Shown here piece after piece: positions 31,066 to 41,943 of a DNA stretch of 64,000 bases; within the stretch, counting starts at the first letter, position 1; the number at the start of each line of letters is the position of its first letter. The translations under genes were made by a program, and so were the position numbers. Under the pieces are notes generated by a model. That model saw only the letters and a list, made by a program, of their open reading frames with translations, searched no databases and had not been told where the DNA came from. The stretch comes from Salinisphaera sp963835375 (GTDB lineage: Bacteria > Pseudomonadota > Gammaproteobacteria > Nevskiales > Salinisphaeraceae), in the NCBI GenBank assembly GCA_963835375.1, contig CAWIGB010000012.1, positions 186,001 through 250,000 on the forward strand, written 5' to 3'.

Positions 31066-32268
31066 ATGACCCAGACAATCGAGACGGATGTGATCGTGCT
31101 CGGCGGCGGCGCGGCGGGGCTGATGTGTGCCGCGGTGGCCGGCGCGCGCGGGCGACGTGTGCAGGTGCTGGAAAAGACGCGGCGCGTCGGGAAGAAGATC
31201 CTGATGTCCGGCGGCGGGCGCTGTAATTTCACCAATCTCTACAGCGGTCCGGCGAATTTCCTGTCGGCCAACCCGCACTACTGCAAGTCGGCTCTCGCGC
31301 GCTATACCCCGGCGGATTTCATCGCGCTCGTGGAGGCCCACGGCATCGCCTATCACGAGAAGGAACGCGGTCAGCTGTTCTGCGATGCTTCCTCCAAGCA
31401 GATCGTCCGACTACTGCTGGACGAATGCGAGCGCGTGGGCGTGACCGTGCACACGGAAGTCGATATCCGAGACGTCGCGCGCGCGCAAGACGGGTCGTTC
31501 CGGGTCGATACCGCGGCCGGAGTGTGGACTGGTGCCACTGTCGTGGTTGCCACCGGAGGGCTGTCGATTCCGAAGATGGGGGCCTCGGGTTTCGGCTTCG
31601 ATCTGGCGCGGCGGTTCGGTCTGGCGGTACGCGAACCGCGCCCGGCGCTGGTGCCGTTCACCCTGGCAGGGCACGAGCGCAAACCCTTCGCCGAGTTGTC
31701 CGGTCTGGGCCTCGAGGTCGAGGCGCACTGCAACGACGCGAGCTTCGATGCCGGGATGCTGTTCACCCACCGCGGGCTGAGCGGGCCGGCCATGCTGCAG
31801 GTTTCCTCCTATTGGCAGACGGGTGATGCGGTCGGGGTGGATTTCCTGCCCGGTGTCGATATCGGCGACTGGCTGGCCGAGCGGCGCGAGGCGCGACCGA
31901 ATGCGCGCCTGTCGACCGTGCTGGCCGAACGTCTGCCGAAACGGCTTGCGGCCTGTCTGTGCCGCGATGTCGGCGCGGCGCGGCTGGGCGATGCCCGGCT
32001 GAAATCCCTGGCCGACGATGAGCTGACCGCGCTCGCTGCCCGGCTTGCGGACTGGCGCTTCCGGCCCGACGGCACCGAAGGCTATCGCACCGCCGAAGTC
32101 ACCATCGGCGGCGTCGACACCGATGCGCTGTCCTCGGCCACCATGGCGGCGCGTGACGTACCCGGTCTGTATTTCATCGGCGAAGTGGTCGATGTGACCG
32201 GGCATCTCGGCGGGCATAATTTTCAATGGGCGTGGGCCTCCGCCAACGCCGCTGGTCAGGTAGTCTAG
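31066..32268 (+). CDS. NAD(P)/FAD-dependent oxidoreductase, BaiN/HI0933 family
   Basis: Flavoprotein of 400 residues. The FAD Rossmann motif is VIVLGGGAAGLMCAAVAGARG, followed by EKTRRVGKKILMSGGGRCNFTN, which is diagnostic of the HI0933/YhiN family. ATGGLSIPKMGASGFG and the C-terminal VTGHLGGHNFQWAWASA complete the FAD site. Members are called aminoacetone oxidase-like or BaiN-like, but the reaction here cannot be told. The gene is intact. Confidence 0.88.
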   Translation: MTQTIETDVIVLGGGAAGLMCAAVAGARGRRVQVLEKTRRVGKKILMSGGGRCNFTNLYSGPANFLSANPHYCKSALARYTPADFIALVEAHGIAYHEKERGQLFCDASSKQIVRLLLDECERVGVTVHTEVDIRDVARAQDGSFRVDTAAGVWTGATVVVATGGLSIPKMGASGFGFDLARRFGLAVREPRPALVPFTLAGHERKPFAELSGLGLEVEAHCNDASFDAGMLFTHRGLSGPAMLQVSSYWQTGDAVGVDFLPGVDIGDWLAERREARPNARLSTVLAERLPKRLAACLCRDVGAARLGDARLKSLADDELTALAARLADWRFRPDGTEGYRTAEVTIGGVDTDALSSATMAARDVPGLYFIGEVVDVTGHLGGHNFQWAWASANAAGQVV

Positions 32269-32297
32269 GCCGCATATTCACGACCGCGTCCTTCCAC

Positions 32298-33646
32298 ATG
32301 ACGTATCGACTGGCTCCCCACGTCGCCGTTCCACTGATCGTGGTTCTGGCCGGCTGCGCTACCCATGCCCCCGCCGATACGCCGACGGCCGGTGCGGGGG
32401 CGACGAAACAGCCGACGACAACGACAGCCCGGCAAACACAACCCCAATCAACGAATGGCTCGAATGAGCACGGTGCGGGTGAGAGCACGCCGGCCAGCGT
32501 CAACGGACGTGATGCGGCCGGTTTTGCACGCTGGGTGGCTGGTTTCGAGCAGCGTGCGAAAGCCAAGGGCATCTCCAGCGCGACCCTGAACACGGCCTTC
32601 GCCGATGCCGAGTTCCTGCCGCACGTGATCGAACTCGACAACCGCCAGCCGGAGTTCAATCAGCGCGATCTGGGATTATCTGGATACGGCGGTCTCTGCC
32701 ACGCGTATCACCCACGGCCGCGAGAAACTGGCGACCGATCAGCACACCGCGGACCGGGTCGCGGCCCGCTACGGCGTGCCGGGGGCGGTGATCGTCGCGA
32801 TCTGGGGCATGGAAAGCAACTACGGCTCGAATTTCGGCCACTACGAGACGATCGATGCGCTGGCGACGCTGGGTTACGACGGCCGGCGTGAGTCATTCGC
32901 CGAGCACCAGCTCTACGCCGCGCTCAAGATTCTGGCCGATGGCGATATCAGCCGCTCGAACATGCAGGGCTCCTGGGCCGGTGCGATGGGCAATACCCAG
33001 TTTCTGCCGACCAGTTTCCTGTCGTACGCAGTGGATGCCGACGGCGACGGCCGGCGCGATATCTGGGGTTCGATTCCCGATACCATGGCCTCCACCGCCA
33101 ACTATCTGGCCAAGAACGGCTGGCAGACGGGGCAGCCCTGGGGCCGCGAGGTGGAACTGCCGCGCGAACTTCGACTATGCACAGGCGGCTGGCGATACGC
33201 ATCAATCGACCGCGGCCTGGCGCGCCGAGGGCATACGCCCGGTCGATTCAAGAGGTCTGCCTCAATTCGATTCGGCGGCGATCATCGCGCCGGCCGGCGC
33301 GTCGGGCCCGGCCTTCATGGTGGGGCCGAATTTCCGGGTGATCCTGCGCTACAACAACGCGACCAGCTATGCGCTGGCGGTGGGCCTGTTGTCCGACCAG
33401 ATCCGGGGCGAGCCGGGCGTACAGCAATCCTGGCCGCGCGACGAAGCGAGCTTGTCGCATGATCAGGTGCTCACGCTTCAGCGCGACCTGAATACGCTCG
33501 GCTATGGCAGCGGCACGCCCGACGGCATTGTCGGCCCGAATACACGCGCCGGCGTCCGCGCGTTCCAGAACGACCGCGGGCTGACCGCCGATGGTTTCCC
33601 CACGCAAAGTCTGCTCGACAAGGTCGAGGCCGCGACCAGCGGGTAG
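32298..33646 (+). CDS. Lytic murein transglycosylase B-like lipoprotein with peptidoglycan-binding domain
   Basis: Cleaves peptidoglycan glycan strands. The lipobox LAGC gives Cys20, then a low-complexity Thr/Gln linker. The catalytic Glu lies in IWGMESNYGSNFGHY, and GSWAGAMGNTQFLPTSFLSY is typical of the MltB family. A C-terminal peptidoglycan-binding domain has LQRDLNTLGYGSGTPDGIVG. Extra bases near 32670 and 33167 break the frame. Reconstructed length is about 448 residues. Confidence 0.88.
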
Positions 33647-33701
33647 GCCGACTCAGGGAATCGCCCGCAGGCCATTGGCGGCCGGGGTGGCGACACGCAC
33701 G

Positions 33702-33728
33702 CAAAAGCCGCCCGGAGGCGGCTTTTGC
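33702..33728. terminator. Bidirectional rho-independent terminator
   Basis: AAAAGCCGCC and GGCGGCTTTT form a perfect 10-bp stem around CGGA. It serves the convergent transglycosylase and aldo/keto reductase genes. Confidence 0.85.
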
Positions 33729-33748
33729 ATCAACGCGTATCCGGTGGC

Positions 33749-34732
33749 TTATTCGTGACCGGCGATCTGGTGCGGCACGTAGGGCGCTTCGAGTTTCGTC
33801 TTTTCGTCCTCGCTGAGCGTAAGGTCCATCGCCGCGATCGCATCGTCGAGATGGTGTGGCTTGCTGGCCCCGACGATCGGCGCGGTCACCTGCGGATGCG
33901 CGGCCACCCAGGCGAGTGCCACCTGCGCCATCGACACGCCCCGGGCCTCGGCGACCTCGCGCACGGCGTCGACGATGGCATCGTCGGATTCGGTGGCGCC
34001 CAGGCCCCATTTCTGCGTCATGTCGTCGGTCTGCGACCGCTTGGATTCGCCGCCCGAGCCCTGTTTCTTGCCGGCCAGCACGCCACGCGCCAGCGGGCTC
34101 CACGGGATCACGCCCACGCCCTGATCGGCGCATAGCGGCAGCATCTCGCGTTCTTCCTCGCGATAGACGAGATTGTACATCGGCTGCATGGTCACGAACT
34201 CGGTCCAGCCGTTGGCCCGGGCGATTTCCTGGCACTTGGCGAACTGCCAGGCATACATCGACGAGGCGCCGATGTAGCGGGCCTTGCCGGCCTTGACCAC
34301 ATCGTGCAGCGCTTCCATGAATTCCTCGACCGGCGTGTCGTAGTCGAAGCGATGGATCTGGTAGAGATCGACATGATCGGTGCCGAGCCGCGTCAACGAC
34401 GCGTCGATCGCGTGCATGATGTGCTTGCGCGACAGGCCGCGGTTGTTCGGGCCGTCGCCCATCGGGTTGTAGACCTTCGACGCCAGCACGAAATCCTCGC
34501 GGGCCGCGTAGTCCAGCAGGGCCTTGCCCACGACCTTCTCGGATTCGCCCTTCGAGTACATGTCGGCGGTATCGAAGAAATTGATGCCGGCATCGAGCGC
34601 TTTCTTGATGAACGGGCGGCTGGCCTGTTCATCGAGCACCCATTCACGCCATTCCGGCGTGCCGTAGGTCATCGTGCCGAGGCACAGCGGCGAAACACGC
34701 GTACCGGTCGAGCCCAGTTGCTTGAATTCCAT
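33749..34732 (-). CDS. Aldo/keto reductase
   Basis: A 327-residue NADPH-dependent oxidoreductase. It starts MEFKQLGSTGTRVSPLCLG, has the catalytic region INFFDTADMYSKGESE, then LASKVYNPMGDGPNNRGLS and VDLYQIHRFDYDTPVEE, and ends with IVGASKPHHLDDAIAAMDL. It is closest to the YajO / AKR-12-like branch by these blocks; the substrate is unknown. It is a different branch from the Tas-like gene in this window. Confidence 0.85.
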   Translation of the reverse strand: MEFKQLGSTGTRVSPLCLGTMTYGTPEWREWVLDEQASRPFIKKALDAGINFFDTADMYSKGESEKVVGKALLDYAAREDFVLASKVYNPMGDGPNNRGLSRKHIMHAIDASLTRLGTDHVDLYQIHRFDYDTPVEEFMEALHDVVKAGKARYIGASSMYAWQFAKCQEIARANGWTEFVTMQPMYNLVYREEEREMLPLCADQGVGVIPWSPLARGVLAGKKQGSGGESKRSQTDDMTQKWGLGATESDDAIVDAVREVAEARGVSMAQVALAWVAAHPQVTAPIVGASKPHHLDDAIAAMDLTLSEDEKTKLEAPYVPHQIAGHE

Positions 34733-34743
34733 GGAGAGGGGGT

Positions 34744-34771
34744 TTGGAATATGTGTGCGCCTTACAATAAT
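34744..34771 (+). promoter_or_regulatory. Candidate sigma-70 promoter for the exoD-like gene
   Basis: TTGGAA and AATAAT are separated by 16 bases, with the start codon about 80 bases downstream. The -10 matches five of six consensus positions. Confidence 0.4.
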
Positions 34772-34848
34772 CCTCGTTATCCGGGCTCACAAGCTCAGCC
34801 GCCATTCAAGCATCTTCTGGCGTGATAACTTGCGCGGCTTGTTTCGGT

Positions 34849-35439
34849 ATGGCGGAAGCGGTGGAACGCGGCATCACCCTCACGACGTTGCTGGAGACCC
34901 TCGAATCCAGCGGCGACAGTGAACAACTCACGCTCGGCGAAGTGCTGGCGACGATCGGCGAGCGCGGCTATGCGCCGCTGACGTTGGTCCTGTCGCTGAT
35001 CGCGATTCTGCCGACCGGCGCCGTGCCGGGCGTACCCACGATCTGCGGAGTCTCGATCGCCCTGGTTTCGGTCCAGCTCGTATTCGGCAAGCGCTTCCCG
35101 TGGCTGCCGAAGAAACTGCGGGGCATGTCGATCAGCCGGACCCGCTATATCCGGGTGGCCGAACGCGTGCGCCCCTGGACTCGCCGGATCGACCGCCTCG
35201 TCAAACCCCGTCTCCAGTGGTTGGTCGAAGGCGCTGCTTCGCGGGTGGTGGGGCTGTTGTTCGTTGCCCTGGCCCTGTGCATGCCGCCGCTCGAGATCCT
35301 GCCGTTCGCGGCAGCGGCGCCGGGCGGCGGCATCGCGCTGACCAGCCTCGGTCTGGCCGGCCGCGACGGGTTGTGGGTGGTGATCGGATTGATACCCGCC
35401 GCGGTCGGGGCCTGGTTGATCTACGGCCTGGTCGCCTGA
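34849..35439 (+). CDS. ExoD-family membrane protein
   Basis: Inner-membrane protein of 196 residues related to exopolysaccharide synthesis protein ExoD. It has LTLGEVLATIGERGYAPL, the hydrophobic LVLSLIAILPTGAVPGVP, and VLGLFVALALCMPPLE-like and LAGRDGLWVVIGLIPAAVG segments. The family role is poorly defined. It converges on nei. Confidence 0.75.
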   Translation: MAEAVERGITLTTLLETLESSGDSEQLTLGEVLATIGERGYAPLTLVLSLIAILPTGAVPGVPTICGVSIALVSVQLVFGKRFPWLPKKLRGMSISRTRYIRVAERVRPWTRRIDRLVKPRLQWLVEGAASRVVGLLFVALALCMPPLEILPFAAAAPGGGIALTSLGLAGRDGLWVVIGLIPAAVGAWLIYGLVA

Positions 35440-35449
35440 GCCAGCCCGT

Positions 35450-36289
35450 TCAATCCGTTGGCTGGCAGCGCGGACAATAATAGAGCCGGCGACTGGCCAC
35501 GGTGGTCTTGATGATCTCGCTGTTGCAGTCGTAGCAGCTGCGGCCCGCGCGGCCGAACACCATATGGCGGCGCTTGCCGAAGGAGAGGCCTTCGTCCTTC
35601 AGACGCTGCGCCCGATCGGGCGGATTGGTGATGCCTTTCGTCTCGTAGGCGCGCCGGATCAGGCGAACGATGGCCTCGACCAGGCGCTGCTTCGCGTCGT
35701 CGTCGAGATTCTTCGGCCGGGTTTTCGGTGCGATGCCTGCCTCGAACAGGATTTCGGAGCGCAGATAATTGCCGATGCCGGCGATGAAACGCTGATCCAG
35801 CAATAGACCACCCAGCGCTCGCCCGGCAAAACGCGTGTCGTTCAAACGGTCGATGAGATCGCCGGCCGCAATGTCTTCGTTGAGCGGGTCCGGGCCGAGA
35901 TGAGCCAGATAGGGCACGTCGTCGAGCGCGTCGGGCCGCACGAGTCGTATGTCCGAGGCGCTGTAGAGCCGGGCGGCCTGATCCCGGGTGAATACAGCGA
36001 AACGCAGCTGGCGCTTCGTCTCCGGCTCGCGGTCGGCGGGCGTGATGCGCCACTTGCCGTACAGCTGGTTGTGGCTGTAGACGCACCATGGCCCGTCGTC
36101 GCCACGCGCAGCGAAGAACACGAGTACGGCCTTGCCGCGTGCCGAAACCGCTGTCACACGGCGCCCGGCCAGCGCCGACTCGTAGCCCTTGAAACGATCG
36201 AAGGCGAAGAACACTTTTTTCGCGTCGCGCGTGACGATCGCGCCGGCGATGTCGTCGACCATCCGGCGTATTTCCGGTCCTTCGGGCAT
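35450..36289 (-). CDS. nei: Endonuclease VIII (DNA glycosylase/AP lyase)
   Basis: Removes oxidised pyrimidines. The N-terminal PEGPEI supplies the catalytic Pro2 and Glu3, Lys53 lies in ARGKAVLVFF, and RFIAGIGNYLRSEILFEAGI is the helix-two-turn-helix. The C-terminal zinc finger is C-x2-C-x16-C-x2-C. Length of 279 and the absence of frame errors make this a firm call. The Nei branch is favoured over MutM by the N-terminal and zinc-finger details. Confidence 0.92.
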   Translation of the reverse strand: MPEGPEIRRMVDDIAGAIVTRDAKKVFFAFDRFKGYESALAGRRVTAVSARGKAVLVFFAARGDDGPWCVYSHNQLYGKWRITPADREPETKRQLRFAVFTRDQAARLYSASDIRLVRPDALDDVPYLAHLGPDPLNEDIAAGDLIDRLNDTRFAGRALGGLLLDQRFIAGIGNYLRSEILFEAGIAPKTRPKNLDDDAKQRLVEAIVRLIRRAYETKGITNPPDRAQRLKDEGLSFGKRRHMVFGRAGRSCYDCNSEIIKTTVASRRLYYCPRCQPTD

Positions 36290-36548
36290 GGCGGTATTGG
36301 CTGGGGTGGCGACGCCACTCTACGCAGGCTGATGCGCGACGGTTGCGTGTGGATATGGAGCCGGATCAGCGCGGCATCGGCCCCGGCGTAGACGAGCGAT
36401 GATGATCCGCGGCGTTTGCGACGGCTTTGCCTGCCGTGCCGCCGCGCCCGCCGCCTCTGGCAGCGCGGCCCGAGCGCGGGCGCTACGGTATCGGTGCCTC
36501 GCAACCGGTAGCGCGCTGAGCGATCCCGCCCGGCAAGCCGGCTATCGG

Positions 36549-37134
36549 TCAGCCGGCCGGCAGACCGGCGGAAGTCACGATTTCGCTGATACGGGAAAGC
36601 TGGCGAATGGAGGCCTTGTGATCCTCGATGTCGTCGGTCGCGCAGGCGTCCTCGATCACGCGAATGCGATAGTCACGATCGTGTCCGTCGCGGGCGGCCG
36701 ACTGCACGGCCCAGCTGGTCGACACGCCGCATAGATACAGCGTATCGATGGCGTTGGCGCGCAGCAGCGGCTTCCAGCGGCGTGGCATAGAAGGCGTTCA
36801 CGCGCGGTTTCTCCACCACGAACTCGCGCTCGGGGTTGGCCGGGGTGGCATCCAGCGCTTCGTGGAATTCCGTGCCCCAGGTGCCGAGCTGCAGCACGCC
36901 GTTTTCCTTGGCCGCGCCGAACAGCGGCGAATGCTTCGGGCATTCGGCATAGCCCGGGCCGAACCCGACCTTGACCAGCACCACGAACCAGTCGTTGGCG
37001 CGGGCATGGGCCAGGGCGGTGTTGGCATGTTCGATCACGCCGCGCTCGGCGACCTGCGCGGCGGCGCCCGCCATGGGGCTGTCCGGGTGCACGATATCGT
37101 TGATGAAATCGAGAGCAATCAGGGCAGTGGTCAT
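36549..37134 (-). CDS. Isochorismatase-like cysteine hydrolase
   Basis: Cytosolic hydrolase of about 194 residues. The catalytic Asp lies in TALIALDFINDIVHPDSPM and the nucleophilic Cys in LYLCGVSTSWAVQSAARDG, followed by VIEDACAT. The Lys of the triad is probably the one in VEKPRVNAFYATPLE. One extra G near 36777 splits the frame. The substrate (amide or ester) cannot be predicted. Confidence 0.82.
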
Positions 37135-37181
37135 GGTCGATCCTTGATGCGTTGACCGCGTCACCTTACCAGCTGTCGCGG

Positions 37182-39057
37182 TCAGTCTTGGCCTTCGAGC
37201 GCCTCCCAGCGTTCGAACGCAGCCTCCAGACGCGCCTCGATCGCGGCATGGGCCTCGGTGGCCTTCTTGATCTCGGCTGGATCCCGATCATAGAAGCCGG
37301 GCGCGCCGAACTTCGCTTCGCTGGCTGCCAGCTCGGCTTCGAGTTTCTCGATGCGCTTGGGCAGATCGCGCAGCTCCTTGCGCTCGGCGGTCGACAGCGC
37401 GGATTCGGTCCTGGGCTTGGCCGCGAGGCGCAGCAGCCGGTTTGTTCGGCGTCGCGTTCGGCGTCGGCTCGGCCGGACGCTGGCGCAGATAATCGGAATA
37501 GCCGCCGACGTAGTCGCCGACCCGGCCGTCGCCCTCCATGACCAGCGAGCTGGTCACCACGTTGTCGAGAAAATCGCGATCATGCGAGACCAGCAGCAGC
37601 GTGCCGTCGAAGTTGGTCAGACGCTCCTCGAGCAGCTCGAGCGTTTCCACGTCGAGATCGTTGGTCGGCTCGTCCATCACCAGCAGATTGGCCGGCCGCG
37701 TGAACAGCTTGGCCAGCAGCAGCCGGTTGCGCTCGCCGCCGGACAGGACGTGCGTGGGGCTGCGTGCGCGCTTGGGCGAGAACAGGAAATCGCCGAGATA
37801 GCTCATGACGTGGCGATCCTGGCCGTTGATGGTCACCGACGAACGTCCGCCGGCAACGTTGTCGAGCACGCTGATGTTGTCGTCCAGGGCGGCCCGGTGT
37901 TGATCGAAGTGGGCGATATCGAGATTGGTACCCAGCTTGATGGTGCCGGAATCGGGTTCGAGCTGGCCCAGCAACAGGCGGATGAGCGTGGTCTTGCCCG
38001 CGCCGTTGGGCCCGATGATACCGACTTTGTCGCCGCGCTGGATGGTGGTGGTGAGGTGAGTCACGATCGGCTTGTCGCCCCAGGCATAGGCCACTTTTTC
38101 CGCCACGATCACGTTCTTGCCGGAACGGGCGGCGTCCTGGGTCACGATGTTGGCGGTCCCGGTGCGCTCGCGCCGTTGTGCGCGTTCGGCGCGCATCGCC
38201 TTCAGTGCCCGTACGCGGCCCTCGTTGCGGGTGCGTCGGGCCTTGATGCCCTGGCGAATCCAGCTTTCCTCCTGGGCCAGACGCTTGTCGAACTCGGCGT
38301 TGGCCTTGTCTTCGTCCGCCAGCGCCTTGTCCTTGTTCTCGAGAAACTTGTCGTAATCGCCGGGCCAGGAAGTGAGCCGGCCGCGGTCGAGATCGATGAT
38401 CCGGGTGGCCAGGTTGCGCAGGAAGGCGCGGTCATGGGTGATGAACAGCAGCGCGCCGGACCACGACATCAGGATCTCTTCGAGCTGTGCGATGGCGGCG
38501 ATGTCGAGATGGTTGGTCGGCTCGTCGAGCAGCAACAGGTCGGGCTCGGAGACCAGCGCGCGGGCCAGTAGCACGCGGCGTTTCTGGCCGCCGGACAGGG
38601 CGGTGAAATCGGCATCCGGATCGAGCTTCAAGCGGCTCAGGGTGGCCTCGACCTGTTGCGCCAGCGTCCAGCCGTCGTGGGCTTCGACGTCGGACTGGGC
38701 TTTGGAGAACGCGTCCATCACGTCTTCGCCGGCCGACAGGCGCGCGGCCAGATCATGGAAGCGGGCGACCGCTTCGCCGGCCGCGCCGAGCCCGGCGGCG
38801 GTCACTTCATAGACGCTGCCGTGGGTGGCGGCCGGTACTTCCTGTTCCAGCCGCGAAATCTTCAGGCCCGGCTTGGTCTCGCGCTTGACCTGATCCGGCT
38901 CGAGTTCGCCGGCGACGATGCGCATCAACGTGGACTTGCCGGTGCCGTTGCGCCCGACCAGCGCGACACGCTCGCCGGCGGCGATGGACAGTTCGGCGCG
39001 ATCGAGCAGGACTTCGACGCCGTAGGACAGCGACAGTTCGCGGAGTTGCAGCAGCAT
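37182..39057 (-). CDS. uup: ABC-F family ATPase, Uup-like
   Basis: Soluble protein of about 624 residues with two ABC domains and no membrane part. Walker A motifs are VGRNGTGKSTLMRIV and IGPNGAGKTTLIRLL; signatures are LSGGQKRRVLLARAL and LSGGERNRLLLAKLF; Walker B segments are LLLLDEPTNHLD and LLVMDEPTNDLD. The C-terminal coiled coil (RKELRDLPKRIEKLEAELAA) marks Uup, which acts on ribosomes or DNA structures. One extra G near 37437 separates that tail. Confidence 0.88.
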
Positions 39058-39138
39058 GGAAATATAGCAGGCCGGGAATAAATCGAGCGTTATTGTACGC
39101 GCCTCGCCGACGCCGCACTCTCCGGTGCGGCAACGGTA

Positions 39139-39174
39139 TTTTTATCCGCAGATGAACGCAGATATACCCAGATC
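39139..39174. repeat. Short tandem GCAGAT-type repeat
   Basis: The stretch ATCCGCAGATGAACGCAGAT continues with ATACCCAGAT, three imperfect 10-11 bp units built on CGCAGAT. It resembles a short intergenic motif (CCACAGATGAACACAGAT-like) that I recall as dispersed in many bacterial genomes. It lies between uup and rmuC. Confidence 0.5.
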
Positions 39175-39331
39175 GAAGACGGATGGGGAACTTGATGCAT
39201 GACTTTTTTCGCTCGTCATCCGCGAAACGTTTTTCGCAGGCTGAGGCGAGCCATAGTCGGCGGCATCGCGACACCGCGACCGGCGGTTTAGACTCGGTCG
39301 ATTAGCCCATGTTGAGAATCGCGAGAACGAG

Positions 39332-40727
39332 ATGACCGATGGCGTGTGGATCGCGCTGGCGATTGTTTTTCTGATCGGCGCCGCGCTCGGGGGACTTCTG
39401 GCGATGCTCGCCGCGCGTGCAAGTCGGGCCGGGCTGGCCTCGAAGCTCGAAGCGCTCGAGCGCGATTACACGGCCCGTGGCGAATCGCTGGAAAAAGCGC
39501 ATGCCGAACTGGCGAACGCGCGCAGCGAGAATGCGCGTCTCGTCGAACGGATCGAGGCCGAGCAGCGCCATGCCGAGGACAAGCTGGCCACGCTCACCCA
39601 AGCGCGCGAGCAGATGGCGCATCAGTTCAAGACGCTGTCGCAGGAGATCCTCGACGAGAAGGCCAGGGCCTTCAACGAATCCAGCAAGGCCAGCCTGGAG
39701 CCGTTGATCAATCCGCTGCGCGAGCACATCGGTCGCTTCGAGAAACAGGTGAAGGAAGCCTACGACGTCGAGAACCGGCAGCGTTCCGCGCTCGCGCAGC
39801 AGATCCGAATGCTGGAGGAATCCAACAAGGCGATTGCCGAGGATGCGACCAATCTGACCAAGGCCCTGCGCGGCGAGTCCAAGACCCAGGGCAACTGGGG
39901 CGAGATGATTCTGGAGACCGTGCTGGAGCGCTCGGGGCTGGAAAAAGGCACGCAGTACGAGACCCAGTTCCACAGCACCACCGAAGAGGGCCGGCGCCAA
40001 CTGCCGGATGCGGTGGTGCATCTGCCGGAATCGCGCTCGCTGGTGATCGACTCCAAGGTCTCGCTGACGGCCTATCTGCGGGTGCAGGAAGCCGAGGACG
40101 AGGATGCCCGCCGAACAGCGCTGGCCGAACATATCGCCTCGGTGCGGCGCCATCTCAAGCAGCTGTCGGAAAAGAACTATCAGGGCATCGACGCGATCCG
40201 CACGCTGGATTACGTGTTCATGTTCATGCCCTCGGAGGCGGCCTATGTCGAGGCGCTGCGCGGCGATTTCGGGCTGCAGCGCGAAGCGCTCGATGCCAAT
40301 ATCGCGCTGGTGTCGCCGACCACGCTCATGCCCATGCTGCGCGCGGTGGAGAATCTCTGGCGGCTGGACAAACAGGAAAAGAACGCCGAGGCGATCGCCG
40401 ACCGCGCGGGCACGCTGTACGACAAGTTCGTCGGTTTCATCGGCGATCTGGACAAGGTCTCGCGCAATCTGGAGACGGTGAACAAGTCGTTCGCCGATGC
40501 GCGCAACAAGCTCACCGACGGCCGCGGCAATCTCGTGCGCCAGGCGGAGATGCTGCGGGCGATGGGCGCGAATACCTCGAAACAGGCGCCCAAGGCCTGG
40601 CGCGAGGCCGGCCAGCTTGGCGCCGACCGGGCGGCCGCGCGATGGACAGCGAGGCCGATGCCGCGCTGGACCGGCTCGATGCGATCGAAGCGAGCACGGA
40701 CGACGAATCCACCGGAGCGGCTCATGA
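39332..40727 (+). CDS. rmuC: RmuC-family DNA recombination protein
   Basis: One N-terminal membrane helix (WIALAIVFLIGAALGGLLAML), a long coiled coil (residues about 30-110) and the nuclease-like RmuC domain with GNWGEMILETVLERSGL, VVHLPESRSLVIDSKVSL and YVFMFMPSEAAYVEAL. It limits DNA inversions at short repeats. The frame is clean to about 40620; then one base seems to be missing and the acidic tail MDSEADAALDRLDAIEAS follows. I place the stop at the TGA that overlaps the next start, but the last 30 codons are uncertain. Confidence 0.85.
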
Positions 40728-41834
40728 GCCCACCATTCGCGAACGACTCGCCGTACTGCGCGAATCCATCCCGCCGATCGAGCCGGTCGAGGCCGATCCG
40801 CCTGCGTGCGGACGGCGCCTGGCTGGTCGATATCCGTGAGGCGGACGAGATCGCCCAGGGCACGCCGGTGGGCGCCAGGCCGCTCGGCCGCGGTTTTCTG
40901 GAAATGCGGCTGGAAGCCGAAGGCGCGGCTGCCGACGATACGATTCTGTTGATGTGTGCCTCGGGCTCGCGTTCGCTGCTGGCCGCCGATCAGCTGCGCC
41001 AGCTCGGCTATACCGACGTGCGCTCGGTGGCCGGCGGCTTCGATGCCTGGAAGGATGCCGGGCTGGCGTTCGAGACGCCGGCCATGCTCGATGCCGGCGA
41101 TCGCGCGCGCTATGCCCGCCAGCTCACGCTGCCCGAGGTCGGCGAGGCCGGGCAGACGCAGGCTGCGCGATGCGCGCGTGCTGGTGATCGGGGCCGGCGG
41201 GCTCGGCAGCCCGGCGGCCTTGTATCTGGCCGCGGCCGGGGTGGGGCATCTGGCGATCGTCGATCACGATACGGTCGATCGCTCCAATCTGCATCGCCAG
41301 ATCCTGCACCGCGATGCCAGCGTCGGTCAGGCCAAGGTGCGCTCGGCGCACGCCACGCTGACCGCGCTCAATCCGGCGATCGAGATCGTGCCGATCGAGG
41401 CCCGCGTATCGGCCGATAACGCGCACGAACTGGTGGCCGGCTATGATCTGGTGATCGATGGCTCGGACAATTTCACGGCCCGCTATGCGATCAACGATGC
41501 CTGCGTGGCGGCGAATATCGGCGCTGGTCTACGGCGCGGTCGAGCGTTTCACCGGCCAGGTCGGGCGTGTTTCCGGCCGGCGGCCGGCCCTGTTATCGCT
41601 GCCTGTTCGCCGAGGCGCCGCCGGCCGGTTCGGCGCCCGACCTGCGCCGAGGCCGGGGTGATCGGCGCGGTGCCCGGCCTGGTCGGCACGCTGCAGGCGC
41701 TGGAGGCGATCAAGCTGATCGTCGGGATGACCGATACGCTTGCGGCAAGCTGTTTTCGCTGGACGCCCGGACCCAGCGCTGGCGCACGCTGTCGTTGCCC
41801 GCCAACCCCAGCTGCTCGGTCTGCGGCGTACTGA
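40724..41834 (+). CDS. Rhodanese domain fused in front of a ThiF/MoeB-type E1-like enzyme
   Basis: The N-terminal third is a rhodanese with active-site loop LMCASGSRSLLAADQL. It is followed by an E1-like adenylyltransferase: ARYARQLTLPEVGEAGQ, the ATP site VLVIGAGGLGSPAALYLAAAG, DTVDRSNLHRQILH, DGSDNFTARYAINDAC, and zinc-binding CYRC and CSVC. It should activate the C-terminus of a ubiquitin-like sulfur carrier (ThiS or MoaD). Six or more single-base shifts (near 40730, 40798, 41162, 41518, 41567, 41648 and 41750) break it. The end is set at a TGA after CSVCGV; the open frame could run to 41962. Confidence 0.75.
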
Positions 41835-41943
41835 GAAACGGCGCGGCTTCGACATTAGGTCTAGTATTGCGCGCGCGGGTGCAATCGTCTACTCCGCGTG
41901 ATTGTATCCTTTTTTATCCATCTTTCGGCCGTCGGGGAGCCCG

